DNA from: Kroppenstedtia guangzhouensis
GTDB taxonomy: Bacteria; Bacillota; Bacilli; Thermoactinomycetales; DSM-45169
Direction of reading: 5' to 3'
Length of the DNA stretch: 64,000 nt
NCBI RefSeq assembly: GCF_014637345.1
Contig: NZ_BMEX01000001.1
Coordinates: 310,001-374,000 of the forward strand
In this document: in pieces, positions 34,941-44,493 of the stretch
Position numbering within the stretch: position 1 is the first letter of the stretch
Layout: the number at the start of each line of letters is the position of its first letter
Made by a program: the position numbers and the translations under genes
The notes under the pieces: generated by a model
What the model saw: the letters and a program-made list of their open reading frames with translations, nothing else
Databases searched by the model: none
What the model was told of the DNA's origin: nothing

Positions 34941-35520
34941 AAATCTGTTTTAGTCCAATGGTAAGCATAATTGGAAAAGACCCCAGAATGTTGGACAAAG
35001 GTAATGGTATAAATGTAATCCATCAAAATGTCCCATAGTCATTTGATTTATAGGGATTATTAATACAAATTGTGGGTATTATTCGATTACTCAGACCGTG
35101 GGAAGTGGAGAAATGAGGAAGGGAATTCTCAATTGAGCTGAAAACCCAAATAGCTCTCGGAATTCATAAAAAAGAAAAGCTTGTGCTCAGTTATCTTACC
35201 TGGCAGGGTATGTTTGTCAGCAAGCTTGAAAAATGGTCAATAGAAGAGAAGCAGCCCAGACTCGGGAGACTATCTTCGGTGATCAGCAGACAAGTTAGTG
35301 TCTCATTGATGTGAAATGCGTCAGGGTGGTTGGTGGGTTTTGCTTTTGATTTTCCTGCCAACCACCCTGCTTTTCCGTAAACTAGTTGAATGTACCCGGA
35401 GTATATATGTCAATCGCAAAAAATGGCATTTAAACATTGATTATCCAAACGGTGTGTATTATTCTCTTAGTAGGTCTATTAAAATAATGAATTAATTCAC
35501 AAGTTAGGGGGGTGAATCAA
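34941..35520. other. Gene-free interval between the III-B and I-B modules
   Basis: About 580 nt of AT-rich sequence. It contains a hairpin at 35322-35369 (annotated) and presumably the promoter of the cas6 operon. I see no gene and no further repeats. Confidence 0.5.
35322..35373. terminator. Long-loop hairpin before the I-B operon
   Basis: CAGGGTGGTTGG and CCAACCACCCTG are a perfect 12-bp inverted repeat with a 24-nt loop, followed by CTTTTCC. It could be a terminator for array 1 readthrough or a degenerate mobile repeat. Confidence 0.45.
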
Positions 35521-36303
35521 TTGAAATTGGTGATGACGTTTTCGAAACAAGACGGGATGATTGAGCTTCCGATCGATCACAACCACATGTTGCAATCCTT
35601 TTTGTACCGTCATATCAGTGATGATCAGTATCGGGATTTTCTTCATGAACAGGGGTACTCGTTTGAGAAACGCAAGTTTAAAGGGTTCACTTTTTCGAGA
35701 TTGAACAGTACATACATTATAGACAGAAAGCGGGGAGTGATCTGTTTCCGATCACCGGTCACCTGGGTTGTAACTGCGGCCACGGAATCATTTATTCGTG
35801 ATTTGATGACGACTTTACTGAAACAGGATCAGTTCATATGGTACGACCAAAAGGTATATTTGGAGTCTCTCCACGCTGAAGCGATACCCAATGTAACATC
35901 ACCGACTCTTGTACGGACTCTTTCCCCGATCACTATGTATACTACGATGATTGACGAACACCGTAACAAAAGGACTCATTACTATCATTGTGAAGACCAA
36001 GCTTTTTCTGCTCTTATACAACAAAACCTTATAAAAAAATATGTGGCTCTTCATGGAGTGGAACCGGAGAATAATTCTTTTTCAATCTCTCCCGTCCGTA
36101 TAAAACAACGGCCGGAGACTGTGAGGTTTAAGCGCTTCATAATTAAAGGCTGGAAGGGGGAATTTCTATGTACAGGGTCCCCGGAGTTGATTCAGTTTGC
36201 ACTGAAGGTTGGTGTCGGTGCCAAATCATCACAAGGTTTTGGCTGTATCGAAATTTGGAAAGGGGGCGAACTTATTGATCGAAGCCGTTCGCAAGCTAGG
36301 TGA
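35521..36303 (+). CDS. cas6: CRISPR pre-crRNA endoribonuclease Cas6
   Basis: Cuts pre-crRNA in each repeat. RAMP fold with the C-terminal Gly-rich loop GVGAKSSQGFGCIEIW (about residues 235-250) typical of Cas6, and FSISPVRIKQRPETVRFKRF before it. TTG 35521 is preferred: AGGGGGGTGA ends 5 nt upstream, while GTG 35512 would lie inside that SD. About 260 aa. It is the only Cas6 in the window and both arrays share the repeat 3' end, so it may process both. Overlaps the cas8b start. Confidence 0.92.
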   Translation: MKLVMTFSKQDGMIELPIDHNHMLQSFLYRHISDDQYRDFLHEQGYSFEKRKFKGFTFSRLNSTYIIDRKRGVICFRSPVTWVVTAATESFIRDLMTTLLKQDQFIWYDQKVYLESLHAEAIPNVTSPTLVRTLSPITMYTTMIDEHRNKRTHYYHCEDQAFSALIQQNLIKKYVALHGVEPENNSFSISPVRIKQRPETVRFKRFIIKGWKGEFLCTGSPELIQFALKVGVGAKSSQGFGCIEIWKGGELIDRSRSQAR

Positions 36304-38206
36304 ACCGATTGCCAAACTAACACAACAAGAACAGGCCGATGCACTTGTTATGCAGGTGGCAGGAACCCAAGAAGGATCGGACTATGTTGTCTTCCTTAAC
36401 TTTGATTTGAATACCCAAACGTTTTCACTTGATCTGGAACCGATGACCGTCGATTCCTCCCATCAATATTTTCATATCGGAACAGCAGACGGACCGAGCA
36501 GCGAACAGTGGATGCTGACTGGCACACGCCCGGATTATATTGTATCACAAGCTCTATACGCACTTATAAAGAGGCTTCCGGACTGTGAATGGAAGGATCG
36601 ATTAGCTCAGGTTAAGCAAGATTTTTTCTATGATACAGGCGAAAAACAAGGCATGAAAGCCCGCTATCGCTATGTTTTGGATGTTAAGCATTTGAGAAGC
36701 GGCACCACGATGGAAGCATTGATGGAAAAGGCGCAGGGGGATGAGAAAAAAATTATATCCCTTGTAGTAAAAGAGCTGAACCAGTCGGTCGAGAAACAGT
36801 TGGAAGTTAAAACGAAAGATGTTGCCCTTTGGGTGCTTTCCGTAAATGGTGAATTTCCTCAACGAAGTGACCAATATCGTCAGCTGGCGTGGCAATTGAA
36901 AGAGGCCGCTTTTGAGCGAGCGAAAAACGGCAAGTGCTTTTTGTGCAATGAAAGGACCGCCGTTACGGATGATACGAGCAAATTAAAGTTTAAAAGCTAT
37001 ATAACCGATAAGATCAATTTTGCCAGCGGTGTTTCCAAGGACTTTTCGCGCAATTTTCAGCTGTGTCGAACCTGTCATCGTGAATTAATACTTGGTGAGA
37101 TGCGGGTGATGGGGGAATTCGCGGCTCGGATCGGGAGGTTGTCTCTCTATATCATTCCGGAATTCTTGTTTGACAACGCCGGGGAGCTTTCCAGTAAGTG
37201 GGGACATGATGCGGCCAATCAGGGACGGGCTGTTCTGGATATGAAAGCGGCATACGAGATGGACGTAAAGCTACTGACTCGGCATCAGTCACAGATAAAC
37301 AACCAATTTACGTTGCATTTTCTTTTTTACATTAAGCAACAGAACGAGTTTCGTGTAATTAAGTTGATAAAAGATGTCTCCCCTTCGAGATTAATACGTT
37401 TGCAACGGATCACCGCGGATTTGGAGGAGCTCGGAAAAAAGTATTTTAAAAGCAGGAATGAACAAGAGCACAGTGACTGGATGACAATTGACTTTGGACA
37501 GATCTATTGGTTGTTTCCGCTCAAGGAAAGCCAGGGTCAACTGGTTGAGTATCGAAAACTGTTGCAGCTGTACGATGCAATTTTTGCTGAAAAACCGGTT
37601 GAAAGACGTGTTCTTGTTTCCAAACTTCTCGAATTGGCCAAAGTGTACCGATTCGAACAGACAGGGGCTTATCAGCTGTCGGCACCACTCGGCAACAATC
37701 GGGATTATGCCATGATCATTGGCCTGTTGAAAGGGTTGTTGTTCCTGAAATACCTTGAAATGGCCTGTGTTCTAAAAGGAGGAGAATCCATGGACGTTTC
37801 CTTGTTGACTGTCAAGGATGAATTAAAGGGTTTCATTCAAAAAATGGGCTACAGTGAAAGCCAAACATCGTTGATCCTGTTGGGGTTGCTGATCAACCAG
37901 GTGGCCCGAAAACAGTATAATCACAACCTCACGTCAAAACCGATCCTCGATAAATTGAATTATCAGGGAATGAACCCCGGAAAGTTGCAACGACTCAGTA
38001 CAGACGTGTTTGCCAAGATAAAGCAATATAAGGCTTTATATCCGGCAAACGAAAAAATGTATGCGGATCACACCATGCTGTTGCACAAAAATCTGAAACG
38101 GTGGGACCTGTCCGATCAAGAAAATGTGTTCTATGTACTGTCCGGTTACGCGCTGGGAACAAGAATTATGGGTGTGCAAAAAGAGGAAGAAACTATAGCA
38201 ACATAA
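36275..38206 (+). CDS. cas8b: Type I-B large subunit Cas8b (Csh1/TM1802-like)
   Basis: Large Cascade subunit of about 643 aa, expected to recognise the PAM. A zinc-finger-like insert is clear: CFLCNERTAVTDDTSKLKF ... FQLCRTCHRELILGE (about residues 225-275), as in the TM1802/Csh1 families. The start is taken as TTG 36275 with AAGGGGG 8 nt upstream, inside cas6 in another frame. AT-rich codon use, like the rest of the I-B block and unlike cmr. The Cas8b subtype is by context and zinc finger. Confidence 0.88.
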   Translation: MIEAVRKLGEPIAKLTQQEQADALVMQVAGTQEGSDYVVFLNFDLNTQTFSLDLEPMTVDSSHQYFHIGTADGPSSEQWMLTGTRPDYIVSQALYALIKRLPDCEWKDRLAQVKQDFFYDTGEKQGMKARYRYVLDVKHLRSGTTMEALMEKAQGDEKKIISLVVKELNQSVEKQLEVKTKDVALWVLSVNGEFPQRSDQYRQLAWQLKEAAFERAKNGKCFLCNERTAVTDDTSKLKFKSYITDKINFASGVSKDFSRNFQLCRTCHRELILGEMRVMGEFAARIGRLSLYIIPEFLFDNAGELSSKWGHDAANQGRAVLDMKAAYEMDVKLLTRHQSQINNQFTLHFLFYIKQQNEFRVIKLIKDVSPSRLIRLQRITADLEELGKKYFKSRNEQEHSDWMTIDFGQIYWLFPLKESQGQLVEYRKLLQLYDAIFAEKPVERRVLVSKLLELAKVYRFEQTGAYQLSAPLGNNRDYAMIIGLLKGLLFLKYLEMACVLKGGESMDVSLLTVKDELKGFIQKMGYSESQTSLILLGLLINQVARKQYNHNLTSKPILDKLNYQGMNPGKLQRLSTDVFAKIKQYKALYPANEKMYADHTMLLHKNLKRWDLSDQENVFYVLSGYALGTRIMGVQKEEETIAT

Positions 38207-38254
38207 AGCGTGAGTCAATCTGAGGATAATGTATTCCTAAAGGAGGAAGAATAA

Positions 38255-39196
38255 ATGAATAACAGCGATTTGTTGTTTTTGTATGATGCGAAGTTGACGA
38301 ATCCCAACGGAGATGCAGATGACGAAAACCGTCCGCGCATGGATTATGAAACATCACGCAATTTAGTGAGTGATGTACGCTTAAAGCGATATTTACGTGA
38401 TTTTTTGCAAGAGGCCGGGCAGGAGATCTTTGTTGCGAACATCGAAAACAAAACGGTAATCGCAACAACTCGCCTGGAGAACCTGTTTGAAAAGTACGAC
38501 GGTAAAGTGAATATTAAAAAATTGGGCACCGAACAGATTGAGTGGATGTTGGATCAATTATTGGATGTTCGGCTGTTTGGGGCAACGATGCCGATAAAAG
38601 CGGAATCGGGCAAAGGATCGTCGTTGACGTTCACAGGCCCGGTGCAATTTAACTGGGGGTATTCACTCAACCCAGTCAGTTTGGTCGATTCGAGTACAAT
38701 TACATCTCACTTCAGTTCGGAAAGCAGTAACGAACGTGGAACCATGGGGAAAGATTACCGCCTGTACTATTCACTGATCGCTTTTCACGGAATTATCAGC
38801 GGTCGGCGGGCAGTACATACAAGGCTGAAGGAAGCCGATATCGATCTGCTGGATCAAGCGATTGTCCGCTCGATTCCGACCCAGGCGACCCGCAGCAAAA
38901 TCGGTCAGTACCCGCGTTTGTACATACGTGTGGAATATGTAAATGATCAATTGATCCTCGGTGATCTGCGGGATTTGATTCCCAACTTGGAAGACCCCAA
39001 AATCCGGGAGATCAGTCAGTACGAACTCCAAATGGAGGAATTGCGTCAAAAGTTGGTGGATCACAAGCAACAAATTCACAAGATTCACTATTGGCATGAC
39101 TCCAAACTGCAACTTGTAAGTGCAAACGGGCGGGGAACATTGGAGGATGTATTGGGATCGGATCTGCATGACCTGATGCACCCGCTAGACGTTTAA
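38255..39196 (+). CDS. cas7: Type I-B Cas7 (Csh2)
   Basis: Backbone subunit of Cascade. The N-terminal LFLYDAKLTNPNGDADDENRPRMD is the Csh2/Cas7 signature, followed by DVRLKRYLRDFL, and later RLFGATMPIKAESGKGSSLTFTGPVQFNWGYSLNPV. 313 aa. AAAGGAGGAAGAA precedes the ATG. Confidence 0.95.
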   Translation: MNNSDLLFLYDAKLTNPNGDADDENRPRMDYETSRNLVSDVRLKRYLRDFLQEAGQEIFVANIENKTVIATTRLENLFEKYDGKVNIKKLGTEQIEWMLDQLLDVRLFGATMPIKAESGKGSSLTFTGPVQFNWGYSLNPVSLVDSSTITSHFSSESSNERGTMGKDYRLYYSLIAFHGIISGRRAVHTRLKEADIDLLDQAIVRSIPTQATRSKIGQYPRLYIRVEYVNDQLILGDLRDLIPNLEDPKIREISQYELQMEELRQKLVDHKQQIHKIHYWHDSKLQLVSANGRGTLEDVLGSDLHDLMHPLDV

Positions 39197-39211
39197 AAGG
39201 GGGGAGGGACT

Positions 39212-39985
39212 GTGCAAGCACAACCGATCCTGGTGTTGAAGTGGTGGGGAGCAATGGCTCATTTCCGGAAATTTTATACCAACTCATCGTCACTCAGTTA
39301 TGCCTTTCCTCCAAGAACGGTCATCATGGGTATGTTATCCGGCATTGTCGGATATGAGCGGGATTCGTATTATGACCGCTTTGATCCTGAAGATTTTCAT
39401 TGTGCTGTGGAATTGGTTGCCCCCGTGAGGAAGATTTCGCAAACGGTGAATTACATTTTTGCCAAATCCGCAAAGGATTTGAACCGCTCAAGCGGTCCGA
39501 CTCAAATTCCACTGGAAATTATTTTGAGCCGTCATTCAAAGGAACATGGGTACAGCCGGGTCTGCTACCGCCTGTTTATACGTCATCGGGATCTCAGCAT
39601 CATGCGCGAATGGCAACACCGGGCACAAACAGGGTCCTTTTATTATCCGCCTTGCTTTGGTTTAAGTGAATTTAGTTCTCAGTTGGAGTATGAAGCTTGG
39701 ATCGATGGAGAAAAAATCAGCGAACTGCCGTCGGGCACACAGACAGAGATTCATTCGGTCTGTTCGATGTCCGGTGTTGAACCGAAAGGATTGGAGTTGG
39801 ATTTATGGGGGACTCGTCAATATTTGAAAGAACGTATGCCGCGGCATTTTTCGGGAAACCGTCAGCTTAAGGAAACGGAACAATACATTTTTGAGCAAAA
39901 CGGCAAGTCAATTGCCGGTACATTCCGTCACCCTGTGACCTGTATTGAGCTGGACGGAACAATGAAGAACATCATATGGATGTAG
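39212..39985 (+). CDS. cas5: Type I-B Cas5
   Basis: Cascade subunit that holds the 5' handle of crRNA. Starts LVLKWWGAMAHFRKFYTNSSSLSYAFPPRTVIMGMLSGIVG, the Cas5 N-terminal strand and helix, with a Gly-rich internal segment. 257 aa; GTG start after GGGGGGAGG. Placed directly after cas7. Confidence 0.93.
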   Translation: MQAQPILVLKWWGAMAHFRKFYTNSSSLSYAFPPRTVIMGMLSGIVGYERDSYYDRFDPEDFHCAVELVAPVRKISQTVNYIFAKSAKDLNRSSGPTQIPLEIILSRHSKEHGYSRVCYRLFIRHRDLSIMREWQHRAQTGSFYYPPCFGLSEFSSQLEYEAWIDGEKISELPSGTQTEIHSVCSMSGVEPKGLELDLWGTRQYLKERMPRHFSGNRQLKETEQYIFEQNGKSIAGTFRHPVTCIELDGTMKNIIWM

Positions 39986-39995
39986 GTGATCCATC

Positions 39996-42446
39996 ATGTA
40001 CTCCCATATCAAAAGAAACATACAAGGTGAAGTGATCTCGAAGAAGCCGCTTGTTCAACATTTGCGGGAGGTGGCAGCCTCCGCAGATCATTTGTCCCCA
40101 TTGCCAGACAGCCAGGATGAGGAATTACTCAGACAGTTTCACTGTATCCATGCTTATGGACATGATTTCGGAAAATATACACCCTATTTTCAAACCTATC
40201 TACTGACCGGTGAAAAAAAGGGGAAATTGCACCACCATTCCTATATTTCGGCGGTGTGGACCGCTTGGTTATTGACAAAAATTAGTCCAGAGGAGGGGTG
40301 GGGGCGTTATGCCCCACTCCTCGGTTTTCTCGTTGTTCTTCATCATCATGGTGATCTTGGATCGCTGGAGCACGATATTCCCGAAGAAGAAGATATCGAT
40401 GTGGAACTGGCCCGATTCTTGGGACACGTAAGCCGCCACAGGGATAAAGTTGAACAACTGAAAAGGCAGATCGACAGCCTGATTCCCCATCGGGAAACTA
40501 TTGAGAGCGATTATGCCTCAATGCTCGGGACAGCGGTCAGTTTTCAAGATTTCAGTGATGGTTACCTCACTGTATTTGGGATGTTGGTTCAACTGAAAGA
40601 ACAGCTGTCAGCAGAGAACGAAAGCTTAAAAATCAAACTGTTTTTCTATTTACAGCTGCTGTTTTCTTTACTGATCGATGGGGACAAACACAGTGCCGCA
40701 AACGTTTCCTTTATGGAAAGAAGAGCTCTGCCTGCAGACTTGGTGAATCTATATGCGGCGGATCATTTTAAGAAAAAACCGGAAACGACCCTTGATTACT
40801 TGCGTGTCGATTTTTCACAAACAGCCAGAGACCAACTTGCTCAATTTAATGTGAAGAGACGTCTTTATACGATGACTTCTCCGACTGGAACAGGTAAGAC
40901 TTTGACTTCTTTTGCGGTGGCTCTCGGAATGCGTGAGGCGATTAAGAAAGAGCTGGGGTATGAAGCGAGAATAATTTACGCTTTGCCTTTCACGAGTATC
41001 ATCGAGCAAAATTACGATGTGCTACGAAAGGTCCTTTGTTATATTCCGGAGTTCGATGGTTCGGAAGAGTGTTACTTGTTGAAACACCATCACTTGGCAG
41101 AAGTTGTGTACAGGGAAAACAACGCGGATAAACCGATTTCCGATACACTTCTTCTGATGGAGAGCTGGGAGTCAGAAATTGTCGTCACCACTTTTTATCA
41201 GCTGATGCACAGTATCATCGGGTTTAAAAACCGCTATTTGAAGAAAATTCACCAGCTGTGTGGAAGTATCATCATCTTGGACGAAGTGCAGAATGTTCCC
41301 GCTGAATATTGGCCACTTCTTAATAACATGTTGAAACACTTATCGCAACACTTGGGGTGCTATATTTTGCTGTTAACAGCTACAAAACCCTTTATTTTCG
41401 AAAAGGGAGAAGCGCAGGAGTGGTTGCCGCCAAACAAGGTGAAAAGGTATTTTCAGTCCCTTGATCGGATGAAGATCGTTCCTGTTCTCCCCAAGGATCG
41501 AGGTGGTTGGTCCGAGGATGAATGGTTTGTCCGTTTTATGGAGCGGTACGATGAAGAGAAGTCGTACTTGCTCATTTTAAATACGGTGCAAAGCTCGATA
41601 AACGTGTATCAACGAGTGGTCAAACACATAAATGGCCCAAAAGTTTATTATTTATCGACGAATATTACACCACACGAGCGAATGAAGCGATTACGAGCCA
41701 TCGGGCAGGATTTAAAACGGAGGGAACCGATTGTTCTCGTCTCGACACAAGTCGTCGAAGCCGGGGTTGATCTTGATTTTGATGTCATCGTCCGCGACCT
41801 TGCACCGATCGATAGTATAGTGCAAGCGGCGGGACGCGGTAATCGGAATGGACACCGTGGACAAGGGACCATGTTTGTGCTCCCGATGATGCGTAATGAG
41901 ACGAAAAGCGACTGTGCTCTCGTCTACGGTGCCATCCATCGCAAACTTGCGATCGAAGGATTAACCCGGGATGTGATTCATGAACGTGACTTTTACCCCT
42001 GGATCGAGTCTTATTTTACAAAAAGAATGGAAAAAACAAATCAAACGATTTCACGGCACATTTGGAACGGTGTACGATCCTTGCGTTTCCATGATCAGGA
42101 CAATCCAAACAATAGTGAATCCGTTTCCCGCTTCAGGCTCATTGAGCAACGGTTGGACATGGCTTCGTTGTTCGTACAAATGAATGAAGAGGCTGAAAAA
42201 GTGTGGGAGCGTTACATGACAGAAGTTGTGGATCAGCCGGAGATGTTGTTACGGAAAAAAGCATATCTCAAACTGCGACGTGTATTTCAATCCTATGTGA
42301 TTTCCGTACCATTGAAACGTGTTAGAAATTTGGAAATGTACGGTGGTGTATTTTTACTCCGGAATGAACTGCTCAGTCAATATTACAAGGTAAACGACAC
42401 CGGATTTATCCGCAATCCGGAAGATGCTGATGTGTGGATGTTATAG
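39996..42446 (+). CDS. cas3: CRISPR helicase-nuclease Cas3 (HD plus SF2 helicase)
   Basis: Degrades Cascade-bound DNA. HD nuclease domain: HAYGHDFGKYTPYFQTYL (His-Asp at about 56-57), HHHSYISAVW and LVVLHHHGDLGS. Helicase: SPTGTGKTLTSF (Walker A, about residue 294), IIILDEVQNVP (motif II, DEVQ form), LLLTATKPF and the C-terminal QVVEAGVDLDFDVIVRDLAPIDSIVQAAGRGNRNG. 816 aa, single polypeptide. Starts 10 nt after cas5. Confidence 0.96.
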   Translation: MYSHIKRNIQGEVISKKPLVQHLREVAASADHLSPLPDSQDEELLRQFHCIHAYGHDFGKYTPYFQTYLLTGEKKGKLHHHSYISAVWTAWLLTKISPEEGWGRYAPLLGFLVVLHHHGDLGSLEHDIPEEEDIDVELARFLGHVSRHRDKVEQLKRQIDSLIPHRETIESDYASMLGTAVSFQDFSDGYLTVFGMLVQLKEQLSAENESLKIKLFFYLQLLFSLLIDGDKHSAANVSFMERRALPADLVNLYAADHFKKKPETTLDYLRVDFSQTARDQLAQFNVKRRLYTMTSPTGTGKTLTSFAVALGMREAIKKELGYEARIIYALPFTSIIEQNYDVLRKVLCYIPEFDGSEECYLLKHHHLAEVVYRENNADKPISDTLLLMESWESEIVVTTFYQLMHSIIGFKNRYLKKIHQLCGSIIILDEVQNVPAEYWPLLNNMLKHLSQHLGCYILLLTATKPFIFEKGEAQEWLPPNKVKRYFQSLDRMKIVPVLPKDRGGWSEDEWFVRFMERYDEEKSYLLILNTVQSSINVYQRVVKHINGPKVYYLSTNITPHERMKRLRAIGQDLKRREPIVLVSTQVVEAGVDLDFDVIVRDLAPIDSIVQAAGRGNRNGHRGQGTMFVLPMMRNETKSDCALVYGAIHRKLAIEGLTRDVIHERDFYPWIESYFTKRMEKTNQTISRHIWNGVRSLRFHDQDNPNNSESVSRFRLIEQRLDMASLFVQMNEEAEKVWERYMTEVVDQPEMLLRKKAYLKLRRVFQSYVISVPLKRVRNLEMYGGVFLLRNELLSQYYKVNDTGFIRNPEDADVWML

Positions 42447-42484
42447 GAGGGGGTAGCCAACCATTTCGAAAGAGGGGTGGTGTT

Positions 42485-42976
42485 GTGCAAGTAACAGGGA
42501 CACTGGTCTGGTACTATTTTATCTGCCACCGGGAAGTATGGTTGCTGGCCCGCCAAATTATTGCAGACCAGGATCATGAGGATTTGGATATGGGACGGTT
42601 TATTCAGGAAACGTCTTATTCCCGGGAGAAAAAAGAGGTTGCAATTGATAACATTCGGGTTGACCTGATCCAACGTGATGGTGAAGAACTTGTAATCAGT
42701 GAAGTAAAGAAATCTTCCCGATTTGAACAGGGTTCGCGAATGCAACTGTTATTTTATTTGTACAAGTTCAAACAAAAAGGCGTCAATGCAAGGGGAGAGC
42801 TGAGATTTCCCAAAGAAAAAAGGAAAGAGACCGTTTGCTTGACAGAAGCGGTTGAGAAGGAATTAGAACGAATCATCCACCACATTCGAACAATCATTAA
42901 ACAACCGGTACCTCCCCCGCCTGTCAAGTGTAAATACTGCGGGAAATGCGCCTATTACGAATCCTGCTGGGTATAA
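42485..42976 (+). CDS. cas4: CRISPR adaptation exonuclease Cas4
   Basis: RecB-like exonuclease that trims prespacers and selects the PAM. N-terminal Cys in WYYFICHREVWLLAR, the catalytic IDNIRVDLIQ...LVISEVKKSSR core and C-terminal KCKYCGKCAYYESCWV give the four-Cys iron-sulfur cluster. GTG 42485 follows GAGGGGTGG. 163 aa. Confidence 0.95.
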   Translation: MQVTGTLVWYYFICHREVWLLARQIIADQDHEDLDMGRFIQETSYSREKKEVAIDNIRVDLIQRDGEELVISEVKKSSRFEQGSRMQLLFYLYKFKQKGVNARGELRFPKEKRKETVCLTEAVEKELERIIHHIRTIIKQPVPPPPVKCKYCGKCAYYESCWV

Positions 42977-42992
42977 AACAAGAGGTGACTAA

Positions 42993-43985
42993 GTGAAAAA
43001 AACGCTTTATATTTTTCAAAATGGAAATCTCAGACGCAAAGACCAAACCCTGCGGTTGGAAACGGAAGAGGGGAATAGGTATATTCCTGTTGAGGATACG
43101 ATGGAAATCCTCATTTTTGGTGAAGTTGATTTCAATAAACGATTACTTGAATTTCTTTCGCAAAAAGAGATCATCTTGCATATTTTTAACCATTACGGTT
43201 ATTATGCAGGGTCCTTCTATCCCAGGGAGCATCTCAATTCGGGTTATATGATCTTAAAGCAGGCTATGTGTTATCAAAACGGAGAAAAAAGGATGGGATT
43301 GGCGAAGTTATTTATTAGTGGCGCGGTTCATAACATTTTGCAAGTGCTGAAGTATTACCAAAACCGTGGAAAAAACGTTGCTTCAATCATAGAAAGCATC
43401 CGTTCGCTACAAGAAATGATAAATGCGAGTACAACAGTTGAAGAGCTAATGGCACTGGAAGGGAATATAAGGGGTTATTACTATCAATCATTTGATCATA
43501 TTTTGGAAAATGAAAATTTCACTTTTGAAAACAGGTCAAAACAGCCGCCCAAAAATGAAATGAATGCTCTTGTGAGTTTCGGCAACACCATGCTCTATAC
43601 AGCAGTCCTGAGCGAAATATATAAAACGCATCTGGATCCTCGCATTGGTTTTTTACATGCAACCAACTTTCGGCGGTTTACGTTGAATTTGGATGTTGCT
43701 GAAGTATTCAAACCAGTACTTGTCGATAGACTGATTTTTAGTCTGGTTGCAAAAAAGATGATAACCGCGAAAGATTTTGATCGGCGTGCAGGAGGAACAT
43801 TTTTGACTGATCGTGGGAAGAAGGTGTTTATTACTGAGTGGGATAAACGATTAAAGACAACCTTCAAGCACCGGGATTTGAGAAGGAATGTTTCCAATCG
43901 TCGTTTAATTCGTCTGGAGCTCTACAAAATTCAAAAGCATCTCATGGAAGAAAAAAATTATGTGCCATATAAGGCTAAGTGGTAA
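42993..43985 (+). CDS. cas1: CRISPR integrase Cas1
   Basis: Cas1b-type integrase. The N-terminus KTLYIFQNGNLRRKDQTLRLETEEG leads a beta domain; the helical domain contains MALEGNIRGYYYQSFD (metal-binding Glu) and NALVSFGNTMLYTAVLSEIYKTHLDPRIGFLHATNFRRFTLNLDVAEVFKPVLVDRLI (conserved His and Asp). 330 aa. GTG start with AGAGGTGA. Confidence 0.97.
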   Translation: MKKTLYIFQNGNLRRKDQTLRLETEEGNRYIPVEDTMEILIFGEVDFNKRLLEFLSQKEIILHIFNHYGYYAGSFYPREHLNSGYMILKQAMCYQNGEKRMGLAKLFISGAVHNILQVLKYYQNRGKNVASIIESIRSLQEMINASTTVEELMALEGNIRGYYYQSFDHILENENFTFENRSKQPPKNEMNALVSFGNTMLYTAVLSEIYKTHLDPRIGFLHATNFRRFTLNLDVAEVFKPVLVDRLIFSLVAKKMITAKDFDRRAGGTFLTDRGKKVFITEWDKRLKTTFKHRDLRRNVSNRRLIRLELYKIQKHLMEEKNYVPYKAKW

Positions 43986-44002
43986 CAGGGAGGATGATTT
44001 AA

Positions 44003-44267
44003 TTGTTTCGTCATTCTTGTGTATGATATCGGACAGAAACGGGTAGGCAAGGTATTGAAGACGTCACGCAAGTATTTAAATTGGGTGCAAAACTCGGTAT
44101 TGGAAGGAAACATCTCACGTGTTAACTATGAAAAGTTAAAAGCTGAACTGAACAGCATAATTAATCCCGAAGTGGATTCGGTGATCTTTTACACATTCCG
44201 TACGACGAAGTATTCGGAAAGAGAGATTATCGGTATCCAAAAAGGGGGCGAAGAAGTCATATTATAA
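44003..44267 (+). CDS. cas2: CRISPR adaptation protein Cas2, N-terminus out of frame
   Basis: Small Cas1 partner. The body YDIGQKRVGKVLKTSRKYLNWVQNSVLEG...VDSVIFYTFRTTKYSEREIIG is Cas2. The expected start is TTG 44003 (GGGAGG upstream), reading MF-VILVYDI, but TTT at 44006-44008 carries one base too many. The resulting frame stops after 7 codons. In the main frame the first usable start is GTG 44019, which would remove the first strand FVILV and leave about 82 aa. A T-run error or a real disabling mutation is equally possible. Confidence 0.88.
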
Positions 44268-44325
44268 TCATTCATGTGATGAGTTAGAAGCCGCATCTAG
44301 ATATTGCAATGGATCACCTCTGCCA

Positions 44326-44380
44326 AAAGTCGTCGACCCCCGGTGGTGTAAAAACCCCCGGGGGTCGACGACTTTTATAT
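44326..44380. repeat. CRISPR-island palindrome E4, terminator-like
   Basis: AAAGTCGTCGACCCCCGG pairs perfectly with CCGGGGGTCGACGACTTT around GTGTAAAAACC, followed by TTATAT. It is 60 nt after cas2 and about 120 nt before array 2. Compared with E3, the stem pair T-A is replaced by C-G, a compensatory change. Confidence 0.85.
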
Positions 44381-44493
44381 GCAGCCCAAACTCTCCGCTA
44401 CAGCAACGAATTTGATCAACCAAACCTTATGATCCCCACAGGAACACATGTCAGAACCAGTCTTGAAACTCAATAAACATGCCTGTAAAATGG

